A stretch of DNA of 64,000 nt from Hymenopus coronatus (GCA_030762935.1 CM060890.1:69926265-69990264); one strand, 5' to 3'. Shown: positions 45,436 through 58,879, counted from the stretch's first letter. Notes: generated by a model from the sequence alone, not told the origin. A program made the numbers and translations.

Positions 45436-46660
45436 AACTTACTCATGCTGGCTAGATTATGTAAAAAAACAAAAAAACAAATAAACACCCAAGTATGATG
45501 TGAAAGTAAGACGTCATCCGGAAGAAAATTCGTATACCTCGCAGACTTAAGATTTCATGTGACATTTGGCAATCTCTCTTGCTGTCAAATTATTCAATGA
45601 ATTGTAATTTGTGCTAAAATTTAGTGTAATTGTGAGTATATCAGTCAGGTTTGAGCATATTTCTGCTGGATGGAATTAAATGAATGTGTAATCAATTGTT
45701 ATTGTGCGATTTTAACTGCATATCTCTTTGTATTTTATTTGTGTGTAAAGTGAACCATAACAATGTTTATTTAAGTTTTAATAATTAAGTAAATTGCACT
45801 AATAATTTTATGAGTAATTGGCATATGCACACAATTTGTAAAGTGTATTTATTGAAAGGTGTTGTAATAAGTAATGTCATGATAAAGAAACAAATGAACT
45901 ACATTGTGTTTAAAAAAAAACAATTGTATTTAAATACAGACGTTGAAATTTAACAGGCGTATAAAGGCAATAAGACACTCATTGTAGAAATTACATAATG
46001 AATATTCAAGCATACGCGTTAATGAGCATAAAATTGGACTTAACGTGAACCTTATAGCTCGTTAAATGATAAGTGCAGTCAGTTGAAATGCGTGTGCGTA
46101 AGCTTGTGTATAATCACCAAATAATTGTCCGTGTGCCGCAAAGACAAGATTGGATGCACACATATAATTGTAACCAAATCAACAGGAGAACAGTGAATTG
46201 TAAAAGATGTGTATACTATGTAATTTTGTTTTGTTTTATGTCAATCATAGTACTTATTCTTTTGTGTATATAGTGTTTAAGCAATTTGTTCTCACATCCA
46301 GGTAGAACCGTGACAACCAGTGACGTCCTATTTGGTATATTTTTAAACATTTCAGAGAACAGGGTTAATTGTGTATATTTATGTGCATGAATGTTGAAAG
46401 TGTATTTCTTGGAAGTGTGTGTTGTTCTCAGAGCAAGTAGAGACCTAGGTTAGGAGAAGAAAGAAGGGGAGAGTGTTTTCTTTTCTGCATAAATTGTTTG
46501 AGCAACCCAGGTTTTACTCAGGTCATAGACTTTGAATGACCAGGTAGCTGTATATGCTTGTAAACAAACCCAATTGACAGTGAATATTGTGAAAGAACCA
46601 GTATTTAAAATATCAAATTTCTTTGACAAGGAAATTCATATTCTAAATAAGGGCAAAGTA
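45436..46660. other. Non-coding remainder of the retrotransposon
   Basis: AT-rich with no recognisable pol or env motif. A weak purine-rich stretch 'aaataagggcaaag' (46645-46658) directly precedes the 3' LTR and could be the polypurine tract. Confidence 0.5.
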
Positions 46661-47659
46661 TGAGACGGTAACTCTTCAATATCCGCGTAAAAATGTCGAA
46701 ATCATGTTACTAACAATAATATGTAAAAATAAGATGTATTGTGCAATGAACCGATAGAGATAATTATACTTAATGAAATAGATAGCCTTTGTATATAGTA
46801 ATATAGTATTCATCATAGTAAGGGGAATAAGTTTTGCTTTAACCATTATTTTATTTGTGAATATTTGTATTTTGTTAGTATTTTACACGCTAAGACGACA
46901 AGGTTTGAAACGTGGTTTTAACTGTAAATGCACAGATTTCCGTTACCAAAACCTTGAAGTATTGTTAGTGGAGCTTTCAAAAGGAAACATTCTAGAAAGG
47001 TTATTGCTCTGTCCTTTGTTTAACGTTGAGTGGCTTTAGGGAATAGAGGCATAAGTACATGCAACCAATAGAGAGAAGGGACGCTATTCATACAGAAGGA
47101 TGTTTAAGTTTAAAATTCACAACCGTTTTGGGGCAGTTCTACGCCAGATTCCAAGGGCGACACCATGTCGGTCGCTGGAGCAAAATCGCGCCATATTGCT
47201 CACCAAGAAGTCATGGTTTTGCGTTCCCCAGGTTTATAATCATGTTTGCAGGTGTCACTTGGTTGTCAACGGTTAGGGTCTATACAGTGTAATATTAACA
47301 ACATAGACGGCTGGCTCGGCCGTGCGCATGTAAAAGAACTTAGAAATCGTGCGGGACCCGGTAGCCCAAGTCTTACCCAATTTCTCTTCAATAATATTTA
47401 CGAACCAGTGATTATTGTTATTTTCTTACTACCTCTTGTATTTCCTTCTGTACCACGTCCTGTACCGAGGAAGTCATGTTCGCCGATGAAGAAAAACCTG
47501 AGCTAACACCGGAGCAGCAAAGACATCAAAAGGTAGGGGAATATCTCTAGGTTCCACCCTAACCGGACCAACTGACCCATACAATAACGCCGACGCTACT
47601 TTGTCCATTTTCCATTTTAAATAATATTCTGGACAGAGTGACCCCATATAAAAGTTGCA
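46661..47659 (+). repeat. 3' LTR
   Basis: Begins TGAGACGGTAAC, ends GTTGCA and is followed by the target copy ACTT. It contains about 90 bp (around 47297-47388, GC-rich) missing from the 5' LTR. The spurious minus-strand ORFs at 47474-47864 read across its end into flanking DNA. Confidence 0.95.
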
Positions 47660-47811
47660 ACTTAAAAAAGATAAATTTATAAAAACCGCTAAACTGAGTT
47701 TCTTCATAAACAAAGCAGCTGAAAAACATTCTTTTTTCGATCTTAACAGTGTCTTCATGTAGTCTAAACTCGTTAGTAATGATGTAGATTCCATTCAGGC
47801 AGATGTCGAAA

Positions 47812-47925
47812 GCTAATAATAATAATAATGATGATAATAATAACGATGATGATAATAAACACAAAAAGAAAAAGAGAAGAAGGGAAAGGAGAAGGAGAGG
47901 CAGAGGAGTGAAAGGGGGAAACCTA
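47812..47925 (+). repeat. Trinucleotide and purine-rich simple repeats
   Basis: (AAT/GAT)n at about 47813-47856 followed by an AG-rich purine tract 47860-47920. Confidence 0.85.
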
Positions 47926-50080
47926 AACCATTATAGTAATAATTAAAATATTGATAATAATTTCTTTATTCAAAATATTATTTAAACGTAGCAAATATTG
48001 ATTCTTCAATCCTCTCCCAAGAAATGTTTGAATAATGTTTTTGTTAAAAGAAACTTCGTTTCAGTTAAAGTTCACATTAAGCAGTTCTCACCTTTTATTT
48101 CTCAGAAAGTACTTTAAAAATCAAACAACTAGATTGTTTTGTTTCATTCATTAAAAAGGGAGTCAAACTTTTTGTGAATGATCATAGGTTGCCTTCCACG
48201 TGTATGTAAAATTAATGTTAAATACATTGAGACGGTGATTCTTAACCTCTTTGCCCTGGAATGATTACTATGTTCATATTAAACGTCTGTAAACAATCGC
48301 CAAGTTTTCTATTATTATAATTAAGTTTGTACGAATAGTTTATTTTATTTTCCTGTGTTTAGTTCACACGTTTTAATTTTAGCTAGGTTAAGGTTTTACA
48401 AGGCCAGGAACTCCGCAGTTAAATTTAACAAAGGACACACTCAATTGTCCGCAAAAGTCTTGAGAATTTGTAACTCAATTTTATTTCTTATGCGTGCATT
48501 ATGTTAACGTGCTTGCTCGGTAAAAGTCCCTAAAATCCAGCAAACAGTGTGTTTTTCCTTATGTCCACGAGTCACTTGATCAGTACACAATGAAACCACA
48601 TGATATAGTGACACTGAAAGGAAATGTTGGCGACAAATTTTGGCCAATGAAAATTTAGAAAGCTTAAGGCAAATATGTTGCTCCTGGCTACAGAAACAGA
48701 CCCAATTGAAGAAATTAAATAGTTTACCCTACCAAATAGACGACGACTCTACGTCACTTGGGGAAGGGCTTCGCGCTGAAAGTATTGTGTGCGAAGTAAT
48801 AATATTATTAAAATACACAGTCTGCTCTGTCTCTTTGACGACTACTCCACGCTACTCGGTGGAAGGAATTCGCGCCAAAATTACTGTGAATCAAGCGAAA
48901 TATTAAACAATGGTACGATGTAAAAAGTATCATTGCTCAAGTGTAAACGCTCAGTATATATTAAGTGCATATTCAAGTATATAAAGGTATAAATAGAAAT
49001 GTTCGATGAGGTTTATCGAGGTTACTTCAGCTTAAGTGATGTTTTATCGACTAAATATCCGAGTGAAATAGGGTCCTGCTGCTATTATCAATTCAAAACC
49101 AGTATCCGCACCCAAATTCTTTCCTGTTACCACCATAAGGAACTCAACAGCTCTACTGACTACGAATCCTGAGATAGCGATGCCGAGACAGAGAAAGTAT
49201 CAACATCTTGCATATCTACAGGTCCTGGTATTGAACATGATGAACTCATTCTCAATTCTGTAGGTCCAATTTTTCGCTCAACTGACACACCTAACAGAAC
49301 ATATAAGACGTGTCTTTTTCACGTCGTCATTAATCAACGACAATTACACAATAAACATAAAAAAGACATAAACACACATTCAGAGAACGCGACAACATAT
49401 ATTAATATATGTTTTATTATTTTTTGTTATTATTGTTGTAATTGATATTATTATTGTTGTTATTATTATTAGTACCAACATTACCACCACTTTTGTGTAA
49501 GGAACATAAAAATGTCAACTTTGTCAATAAATGTCCTAGTGCAGTTCAGTAACCAGTGCAAGTAGTGAAAAAAATGTACTAAAGCTGGACTGCTTTTTTT
49601 TTTTTAAAACAGTACCGGAGTCTGGTCACGATCCCCTGCCGACGAAGCACCAAAGCGAGCCTGGCCATGGGGACCGGCCTTTTAAAGTGTCGTAGGAATC
49701 AGCTAGATCCTAAACAAGACAAATATTTAATATTGATTTAGGAGAACAATAATTATAATCAGTATTGTTTTTATTTATTTTGTCTGTAGCTAGAGTCCCT
49801 GCAGAAATATCTCCTTTTGGAGAGCGAGAAGAACATTTTACTAGTTTTTAGATGTGCATTTTTATTTATTTGCCATAATGTAGACTTGCTAAGTTGTACA
49901 GCCATTATTTCAGAGTTTATAATCGGCAATTGTTTCTCATAAGTGTAGTTTAATTCATTAATGCAGGTGTTTATATAAAATACACCTATGGTATAGCTAG
50001 TAGTGAAATATGTGTCCTATACATATTTACAGATAACCTGATAAAATGTGTGTTTATTTTACGTACATAAAAGCAATAAT
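47926..50080. other. Unassigned AT-rich stretch
   Basis: No gene or element recognised. The ORF at 48640-48906 lacks known motifs. A T run (49594-49607) next to a GC-rich patch (49612-49690) containing a B-box-like 'gatcgtgacc' on the minus strand could be a decayed SINE. Confidence 0.35.
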
Positions 50081-50084
50081 GTGC

Positions 50085-50930
50085 ATTAGGCACAACAATG
50101 GTGCGAGCGTTGGCGGTTGTCCATCAATCCGGAGAAAAGCCTCGCTATTCTCTTCACCAAGCGCCGCTTTCCCACAAACTTCCCTACATTCACGTACCTC
50201 AACCAAAGGATACAATGGACGAACACCATTACCTACTTGGGAGTGAAGCTTGACAGGGGCGTCACTTTTGGGGAGCACATCAGGGAACTGAGGTGTCGGG
50301 GTCACGGGGCTACGGCCTCCTTCTACCCGATGCTGAAGTCCACGATGCCGGTTCCCCTTAAGTTGCGTCTTTTGAGGGCTCTCATAGTCCCCTTGCTAAT
50401 CTACACCTGTGAGATCTGGGGCTGTTGTTGCTACAGCGGGTACAGAATAGATGTTTTCGGGCTATCTATTCTGTACCTCGTGGCTTTCCAACGAGACTCC
50501 TGCACGAAGCCTCTGATCTACCATACCTGGAGGACGAGATTAGGCGTCGGGCAACAAAATTCAACGAAGGGTTACCATTCCATCGAAGCGCCCTCGTTAG
50601 ATCTCTTGGGGATTACAATCCCACAAACCGCCGCTTCAGGCGATACCGGCTTCCCCGATGGCTTGCGGGCATCCTCGGTAACGAAGGAGCACCACCAACA
50701 GCTGCTACGGCTAAGCTCCTTACAATCCTTCAAGAGTTGCTTGGATTCAAAATTAAAACCTCAAAACAAGCATTTTGATAAACACACACCAGCGGTGCAC
50801 AAGGGCCGTTGCACCATAATAGGTAACCGTAGAGGGCAACACTTGCCTCCTCCCGTAACTCCACAACCCCAACACTCACCCGCCATCCTGCAAAAACCCA
50901 CAATCCCGTCAGTACGCGGTTAAGTTCTCT
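50085..50930 (+). pseudogene. 3' end of a Jockey-like LINE (RT C-terminus), 5' truncated
   Basis: From about 50093 the frame reads W-C-E-R-W-R-L-S-I-N-P-E-K-S, the pattern found after the RT palm in Jockey-type ORF2. Then come F-T-K-R, Y-L-G-V-K-L-D-R and R-A-L-I-V-P-L-L-I-Y. At about 50420-50430 a frameshift moves the match to L-L-Q-R-V-Q-N-R-C-F-R-A-I and onward to the stop at 50778 (about 117 codons in the second frame). The part upstream (endonuclease and most of RT) is missing, as usual for 5'-truncated LINE insertions. GC-richer DNA to about 51010 is probably its 3' UTR; I see no clear poly(A) tail. Confidence 0.85.
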
Positions 50931-51019
50931 CCGAGAACAGGGACACGTCTATCACACCTCGGGCTGCCCTCAGCCTGCCAATTGCTCTGGTCTGGCACAA
51001 CTATATGCTTAGCAGCCCG

Positions 51020-52055
51020 TGACCTTGATTACCCATTTCTGAGACAGTCGTAAAATTTCTACTATCGTCTATCGTACAGGTGCGCAAGTGTGGCTCTTTG
51101 TATCACGTAATCTCTCCCTCTACTGTTGTCAACTACGTCAGTATGACGTGTGTTTGATATTCTGAGCACAGAGCAGCACTGGAAGCACGGGTCAAGTAGA
51201 GAACACAACAGAGAAATGGCTTTCAACAAACCGACTACGTTTCCATGCTAGGTGGGAAAATTTGCTTTTAAGAATAATCATCAAGTTAAATGCCTCATTT
51301 TTTTCGAAACTGCTATATAATCACATCTCAGTGTACAAAGGCATTTCACGCGGCATAAAGAGAATTTCGGCCTAGGTGCTTTTAGCTAGAATTTCTATTA
51401 TTATTGTGATTATTAACATTATTATCATTATTAATTAGCAGTACTATTGCTATTATTGTGTAAATGTGTATAATATACATAATATTGAATACTATTATTA
51501 GTATTGTTTATTAGTATGTATTCACAAACGCCTTCAATTTTGTTCATTATCATCGTTTGATCTGCAAGATGTATTTGAGCATTTAGAAACAATAGTTACT
51601 GATATAAATACGAAAATGGTAATGTTTCATTTCTACAGACAGTTATGAAGTGAGCTCCCCAAATTACGCTGCTTTGCAGGCCGCTTAATGGTAATTTTGG
51701 GACTATGTATGTAATTATGGGAGCAAATATTTGCGAAACTGAGTTTAATAACGCGTGCAGTCGATCACAGGGTAGTTAATAAAATGCCCTTCATACAAAA
51801 TAAATAGTAAGTACAATACGATGTTTTCACATTCAGTGCACAAGCATTCATTATGCAAACACGATGTATACTTAGAAGCCTACAAGTAGAGGAGGCTTCG
51901 CCACGTCACAGCACTGGAAGTAGGACTGGCGTGCTTCCTCTCAGCTGAGTTGCTAAGTTAGCGGAATCTCCTCTAAATTTGACAGATTTTACTCACTATC
52001 AACGGGTAAAATTTCGCATTTAACGGTCAACGGATTTTTTTAACGGATTTATGGA
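51020..52055. other. Unassigned spacer
   Basis: No coding domain. (ATT)-rich simple sequence at 51391-51470. Confidence 0.4.
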
Positions 52056-52059
52056 CCGT

Positions 52060-52952
52060 TTTAATAATAGCGTTTTTACTTTCTCCCCGCGTATTATGTA
52101 TATAGTGTATAGAGAAGGTTTTGCATTCCAACCAAAAATTCGTACCGAGATTTCACCGGAAATACATGTTTTGGGTCCCCCTGAATCCATAAAAAAAACA
52201 TTTTTACAAAGAGGTCTGTGTGCGTGTGTGACTGTGTCTGTGTGCCTGTGGATAGCATAGCTCAAAAACGAAAAGACCGTTAAATACTTAACGTGGTATT
52301 TAAGTTTGGTATCTTCCAGGGATGCGACACGAAGATTTCAAGAAAATCCCCCCATCCCCAACTACCCTTTACATGGAACTTTTTTCGAAAATTTTGGTTT
52401 TCTGAAAAATGGCTCTAACAATTATGATTAAAATGTCAACTATTAAAGATATTTACCTGACAAATAAAACGTATATCTTTAATTTTCTGGGAATAGCCTC
52501 TGAAGATTACTTTATTCTGGATGAATTTTACAGAATTTTTCATAACTATTAAACTGTAAGAGATGGGCAAAAACTTAGCACACAAAAACTGTAGAGCATA
52601 TTAAAACACACAATTTAGTTATATACATTTTTTTCGTGGAGTTGACAGTTTTTGACATATTCCTTGTTTTTGTTTTCAGCTATGAAAAACTTACTTTTCT
52701 CATACAGGAATTTGTTATCTTCTGTCCATACAAACAAAGGAACTTCAGTTACATAGCAACAAGCTTTTGATTATCAGTTTAGCCTATAGTACTCCCTTAT
52801 TTCCCTTCTACTTACAAGCAAGCAAGTAGTAATACTATTTATGCTATCTTTTCTCAATTAAAATTAAGTAAACAGAAGAATAAGCTTTTTAGCAATAATT
52901 TGTTGCAGAGGTGTAGAGAAAGTCATGTGAATGGAACACATCAAGTTTTTCT
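52060..52952 (+). repeat. R1 repeat, full length, best example
   Basis: All landmarks present: 'gtttttactttctccccgcg' with partner 'agtgtatagagaagg' (52096-52110), GT-rich tract 52216-52250, 'gataGCATAGctcaaaaacg' region, 'gggaatagcctctgaag', and the end 'gtgtagagaaagtcatgtga' followed by 'acacatcaagttttt'. Length about 890 bp. Confidence 0.9.
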
Positions 52953-53098
52953 GTTTCATTTTAATTTTTAATTACATAATTAGAAACCAGATTTAGTGCG
53001 AGCTACTAGATTTAGTGGAATGAGACTGAAAATTAAACTCCCCACTTCGTATTTCAATTTTGAAATGAGCATATTGCTAAATAACAAATTAAACATGA

Positions 53099-53100
<2 letters not shown>

Positions 53101-53146
<46 letters not shown>
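53101..53146 (+). repeat. (TA)n microsatellite
   Basis: About 23 uninterrupted TA units, followed by 'cgtacacacatg'. Confidence 0.95.
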
Positions 53147-53147
<1 letters not shown>

Positions 53148-53149
53148 GT

Positions 53150-54645
53150 ACACACATGTGCCCTGCGAGGAATGTGTTTAAATGTAATGAAGTTAACATG
53201 TACATACGATTATCGCAACGTGAGTTGCCTTATAGTTGTATTTTTGTGTGGATGTTATTGCTTTTCGTGTTATCGCTTATGCTGTACATATTATATGATG
53301 ATACCTTGCTGCTCAAAAGATTAACATGTCGGTTTCAAAGACTGCGATAAGACGTTTTATTCCACGCATACTCCGTATCTTTCTTGCATTTGTGATTTCT
53401 ATTGGCTGAAGTGACGCGCTCATTGGTGTACTGCAAAACGTCGGCGACTCCCCAGAATAATCAGTGTGTTATCTAAGGGGTTTGTATTAACAAACATAAA
53501 GTCCATGTTCACCTTTTCAGTAGCACAGTAACATCATTATTACTAGCTACTCCTATGGTTAATGCATAATCAGAATAAGAACTGGTCCTAATCGTCTAAG
53601 TAAGTGTTATTATAATTACGAATTGCCAGATGATGTTCTCCGTGAAATCGGCGCATTGAGAGCGTACGTGATATATATCTCCAGCTGGCCACAGTATTTC
53701 AGGAGTGAATACAGGACTTATTGCAGGATGAAGAGCAAAATAAAATACTGTGGCTTGACATATTGTGACCTAAGTCTAAAATGTTAATAATAAAAATAAT
53801 AATAATAATAATGCTAACAATAAGTACTAATAATAACCTAGTGAGGATTACAAACTTTATTTGTAGGATATCAGTACTTTGAAATTTCATGTTTTAAAAT
53901 ATGTAAGCATCAATAATAAACACTTAGCGTATTTTAGCGCAATTAAACCTCAGTTTAACGGCAAAAAAATTCTGAGTTGGCAACTCTGCCTCCCAGTAGC
54001 GTGAATTGTTCACCCATGCTCTTATCATAAAAAGGAGGGATAATAGGTCCGAACATGACTAGCCTGTCCCCGATATGCAAACTTCGGTAACGGTCATTCT
54101 CGACAAACATAAACCAAACATAGGGCTGTTCTGTATGACGCTAATTCATAGCAATATCTAACATATAAGAGTAATTAGTATATTAGTTATCTATTACATT
54201 TGTTCACAATGCAGCTGTCAAATAAATATAATTCTAACGACAAGATTATTTTAGAGTACCTGTGTATTTTTGACAACTGCTACTCGCAAAAGTGATATCA
54301 AAATTCTGTATCAGCTTTACAAGCACAATGAATACGGATAGTCTGATAATAAATCAAATAATATGTACACCAGCTGTAATAATTATAACAGGCAATATTT
54401 TACAAATTAACATCAATTTTCCATTAGCTAGATTCAGAAACGATGCCTATAATGCGCGTTCCATTACAACAGTTAAAATGTGGGTTTTATCCTTTGCTTT
54501 CTCTTCCAATTGCATGATTCCAACGTTGAATTTTCAACATTTAATAGGTAATTTAGATTTTTAATAAAGTTAAAACGAATCGTGTATATAAACATTGTGT
54601 TTTTCTGGATATATATATCTGTGGATGAAAACCAAGGTCGAAGAT
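53150..54645. other. Unassigned AT-rich spacer
   Basis: Nothing beyond an (AAT)n tract near 53789-53812. Confidence 0.4.
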
Positions 54646-54649
54646 CACA

Positions 54650-55400
54650 ATTTTTACTTTCTTTAATATGTATGTACAACGTACATAGTGAATAGAGAAC
54701 GTATTGTATTTCATTCATAAATTCGATACGAGATTTCAGCGGAATTACATATTTTGACACCCCTTGAATAAAAAATTATTAGAAACATGTTCGTATGTGT
54801 CCTGTTGGTATTGGTGTGTGTGTGTGTGTTTGGGCAGTATAGCTTCAAAAAACGAAAATTCGGTTAAATACCAATCTGCTATTAAAGTTCAGTATCTTCC
54901 GAGGCTAAAATACAAAGATTTTCAAGAAAATTTCTCCCCGAAATCTCCTATACTTTACAAAACAGGTTTCAAAAAGTTTGATTTATTTAAAAATGGCTCT
55001 AACGATTTATTGTTTTCAAATGTAAATACACTTAAAATATTTTCATATAAAACGAAACGTACCTATATCTTGAATTTTCTGGGAATAGCCTCTGAAGAAC
55101 ACTTCATTCTGGATGGCTGCTGCATAACTTTTTTTCCAACTGTAAACCATAAGAAATAGACAAAAACTTTAACTTTCGTTAAAACAATCAATGTACTTAA
55201 ATCCTCTGCATTGTTTGTAGAGATAACTGCTTTTAAGATGTTCAGAGCTATTGATTTCGGTATTAAACTACTTAATCTTTTCTAAAACGAGAAGTTGATT
55301 TTTCTTTTCGCCTTTCTTTTCTTTAGTTTACTCCTGGCAAGCAAAGTGAACAGACAATCGTTTCACACAGCCATCGCAATAAATTAGTCACTTAATATGC
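54650..55400 (+). repeat. R1 repeat, plus, right end missing
   Basis: Starts 'tttttactttctttaatatg' with hairpin partner 'catagtgaatagagaac', GT tract at 54815-54830, 'gggaatagcctctgaagaac', stops in the 'cacacagccatcgcaataaa' region. The ORF at 54764-55159 lies inside. Confidence 0.85.
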
Positions 55401-56750
55401 CGGCCTTAAATGTAGCTTACTTTTTACTTTATCAAGGAAATCATTCCGCCCCAAACTATCCTTCGAGGGTTTGTTGTTATCGCTACTGCTCCACATTCAT
55501 GGAGCCTACAGAATGGCTGCACAAACTTCTCTTCTTGTTGTTTTACCGGTTGTACGTGAGGTTTTAGCCCTAACATAAACGACTTTCCTGATTAGATCAA
55601 TAGTACAAGGCGGAAGATTGGAATAAAGCCGAACCGCACTTGTGTCGTATTAACTTCGACCATATTCTACGCTGTAACAGTAAAATGTCGCTCGCCGCTC
55701 CTATGGTGCGTGATTAGGAAACTTCTAACGAGTAAATTGCGATGGTCACTGCCTATTTCCACTTACAAATACATACACACTATACAAGCTTCTTGGAAGC
55801 TTCTGGTTCAGCAAGCATTAAAACAAAGCGGAATAACGTTAGGGCAGGCATTGACTGTGCGGGCAACGCGGACAGGACAGAAAGGAAACCAGTACCTGTC
55901 GGTAGGTATACTGTAGTGGCGATAATACAGGTACAGTTGCCATTTGTTCATTAGCGGTTTATTTGAGGAAGTGCATAATATGAGAAGTGATTGAAAATTT
56001 TGAGTACATATGTAAACAAATGATAGACCAGGAATCTGATATATGTACTTCATCTGTTGCAGTTGATACCATTGTAATACACTGCTACTAGAAGTGTTGA
56101 TTTGTAAAATGACATGGAACTCGAAGACAAATTCCAGAAGAGCAAGAATCTGAGTGACTTCTACAGCAGTTCCCTCAATCATGCTTTCCAGACTTCATCG
56201 TTTTGCAGCCCGGCATCTTGACCTGCTTACAACTACATATTTATATCAGCAGTTATTTTCACTGATGAAAACTGTATACCACGTCACAGAAACCAGTTAT
56301 TAGAACATAACTTAAAATGCATTCTTAGATTGTGTGTGTGTCAGAGCATTGTACCTAATGTTGAAAAACTAAAGGAGGGCAAAAGAATTAACACACCTGG
56401 ACGAAGTATTACAGGCTCACAGTGAACTTATACTCTGATTACATCAACAGTAAATCAACTGTAAAAACAGTAATCCATTTTCACAAGGACAAAGGAATTA
56501 CTTGTTTAAATACCGACATCAGTATTTAATCGCCATTTCTAAGACATAATAGAAAATGTCATTCTGTAAACAGTTTTCAGTGCTCTGCATGTACAATTTT
56601 GTTACGCGATAAAAAGTAGTACTTTGTTTCTTGTGCAACAAAGTCTGTTTTGTATACAGTTACTTTATATCAAATTAATAATATTTAACTTACAGTAACT
56701 ATAACCAATAGTTTAAGATTTATAGTACATGATCTGTAACAGAGAATATG
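55401..56750. other. Unassigned; GC-richer patch at 55440-55930
   Basis: The patch contains overlapping short ORFs on both strands (55710-56182) without recognisable domains. It may be a diverged element; I cannot name it. Confidence 0.35.
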
Positions 56751-56754
56751 TTAC

Positions 56755-57215
56755 TTAGACAGATATCGCCTATGAAAACCACTTTATTCGGAATGAATTT
56801 TGTATAACTGGTAAAAGATAGGTTTTATCTTTCTTCACAAAAATTATGACGAGAACCGCAGAGATCATTTGAACATTTTTTTCATTTCATTCATCGTCCG
56901 ATAGGACCAACCAGGTTATAGGCCTTAAGCGAAATAAAATAAATAGAAAGTAAATAAATAAATGATAATTGCATGACGACACGTCCGCCTGCGGTGACAT
57001 AAGTAGTTAAAGCGGGCGTTAAACACTATCAAAAAAATCATGACGACGCTGTTAAAACATTTTACAAATATATCCCCTTCGTTCCTTTCTACTTATTAGT
57101 AGTAAAACCATTTTAGTATGCTTATCTCGATTAGCAGAAGTACAAAAACATATTTTATAAAAAGTTTGTTTGCAGAACAGGTAGAGAAAATCGTGTAATT
57201 GGAGCACACCGGAGT
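56755..57215 (+). repeat. R1 fragment, right part, carrying an inserted SINE D tail
   Basis: R1 resumes on both sides of about 56876-57040 ('ggaatgaattttgtataact' before, 'atgacgacgctgttaaaaca' and 'caggtagagaaaatcgtgta' after). Confidence 0.65.
56881..57037 (+). repeat. SINE family D tail fragment
   Basis: 'cgcctgcggtgacataagta' and 'agcgggcgttaaacactatc' match the tails of the copies at 3815, 30965 and 38325. The preceding 'aataaataaatga' simple sequence belongs to another scrap. Confidence 0.6.
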
Positions 57216-57830
57216 CGTTTTATTTACAAAATAAATATTTTAATCAGAATACAAAATTTAAACCTAGACCAGTAGAATTATGATTTTGAATGGAAGATGC
57301 AAGTGTGAAAAGGATGATTAAATCCTCTTATGTTATGTTTTATTTACGAAAACTTATACTAATTTTGATTATTATACTATAATTTTAAAATTGTTTTATA
57401 ATATAATACTCCTTGCTCATGTGACTAATAGACTCTGAGAAAACAAGATCTGAATCTGGTGTGCTCTGTTATTGTAAATACACATCTATATCCGATCAAT
57501 ATGCATTATCGTCATTGTTTCAAGAGTGCTTTTAGGTTAATATGATTGAAGTGATATGGCGGGGAATTGTATACAGGTAATTTGATGTTTATAAATACCT
57601 GTTCGATCTGTGCTGCCATGTAAAATATCTTTCATAAAAATACATAAAAGTTGTATCAGAGATGAGCGATTATAAATAAAACAGTAAATGTGTTTATAAA
57701 TATGCTGTTTACAATATAATTACTTTATTAATTTTCTTTCGATGATTCAGTGAGCTGCTAATAAATCTAGCACAGCTAATAACAGAAAATATGTACGTGT
57801 AAAGTCTATAAATATGTCACTCACTTTATT
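57216..57830. other. Unassigned AT-rich spacer
   Basis: Nothing recognised. Confidence 0.4.
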
Positions 57831-57835
57831 TAAAA

Positions 57836-58040
57836 AATCTGATGTGTTACACTCACATTATTTTCTCTACCTACAACCATCTTACAAAAGAATATTCTTC
57901 TTGCTAATCGAAGTAAACATTAGCAGAATGTTCTTATTACTTAGTTCCTTATAATTAGAAAGGAAATAAGGGAATCCGCTTTGCTAAATGTTTTAAACAT
58001 GTTGCTACAAATCCCTTCTTTGGCCAGGAGTAGAGCAAAA
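57836..58040 (-). repeat. R1 fragment, minus, left end only
   Basis: 'aatctgatgtgttacactca' to 'ggccaggagtagagcaaaag', immediately followed by another minus copy. Confidence 0.75.
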
Positions 58041-58878
58041 GAATCTTATGTGTTTCATTCACATGACTTTCTCTACATTGCTATAACAAACTACTATTAA
58101 AAAGCATATTCTTTTATCTACGTTTTGATAATCGAGATAAACGTTAGCAGAAATTGTCTTAACTACTGTTTCCTTGTAAGTAGAAGGAAAATAACGTAAT
58201 ACACAGGCTAAAGCGATAGTCGAATGTTTTAAAAGACGGTTGCATGCGGTTGAAATCTGTTACCATGCAGGGCCAGGAGTTGACAACTTTACGTGTGATA
58301 AAGGTTTAGGTATTTTAAATCTGAAATAAATAACAAGGAAAATCTGAGAAATGGTCAATTCAACGAAAAAAATGTTTAAGACAAATTGCGTGTTTTAACG
58401 TGATCTCTATTTTTTGTGTGGTAAGTTTTCGTCTATCCCTTACGTTACCCAAAATTTAGCAAAATGCATTCAGAATAAAGGTCTTTAGAGGCTATTCCCA
58501 GAAATTTCAGGATATAATTTTGTTTGCCATATAAATATCTCTAATATTCAGTATTATAATTGAAATCGTTACAGTCATTTTTGAGAAAATAAAATTTTTC
58601 GAATTTTTTCCATGTAAAGGAGAGTATGAGTTGAGGGGATTTTTCTCAAAATCTTGTGTCGCGTCCCTGGAAGGTACAAACGTTAATGCCAAGTTTGGTA
58701 TTTTACCGACTTTTCGTTTTTAAGTTATCGTGTTCACAGACATACGGGCATACGCGGACCTTTTTCTGAAAATCTATTTTTTGTATTCAAGGGACCTTAG
58801 AACGTCTATTTCCGGTGATATCTGTGTATTAACTTTTTGGGTAGAACACAATACCTTCTGTGTAGAGAAAGTAAACAT
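58041..58878 (-). repeat. R1 repeat, full length, minus
   Basis: From 'atgtgtttcattcacatgac' to 'tgtgtagagaaagtaaacat'. The terminal hairpin is shortened, lacking most of the loop. Confidence 0.85.
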
Positions 58879-58879
58879 A

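Larger units (their letters stand above)
38578..47663 (+). mobile_element. LTR retrotransposon (Ty3-like), pol-deleted, with nested Harbinger
   Basis: Outer limits include the 4-bp target duplication ACTT at 38578-38581 and 47660-47663. The element proper is 38582-47659: two TG...CA LTRs, a candidate primer-binding site, a broken gag, a protease ORF and the first few dozen codons towards RT. Reverse transcriptase, RNase H and integrase are absent. The 1.2 kb between 45436 and the 3' LTR has no ORF with known motifs, so the element is non-autonomous. A Harbinger transposon occupies 40588-43199. The Ty3/gypsy assignment rests on the protease style, the pol leader and the duplication length; without RT or integrase, BEL-type is not formally excluded. 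Confidence 0.9.

Noticed and set aside
47474..47864. Minus-strand ORFs across the end of the 3' LTR
   Set aside because: Antisense to the LTR and partly in flanking DNA; a similar antisense ORF occurs in the 5' LTR only because the LTRs are repeats.
53101..53146. AT palindrome as a regulatory or replication element
   Set aside because: Pure TA dinucleotide repeat; its palindromic nature is trivial.
54764..55159. 131-codon plus-strand ORF
   Set aside because: Lies wholly in an R1 copy; homologous positions in other copies have stops and shifts.
55710..56182. Overlapping ORFs on both strands as a host exon
   Set aside because: Three frames are open over the same GC-richer patch, none with a domain or convincing splice signals.
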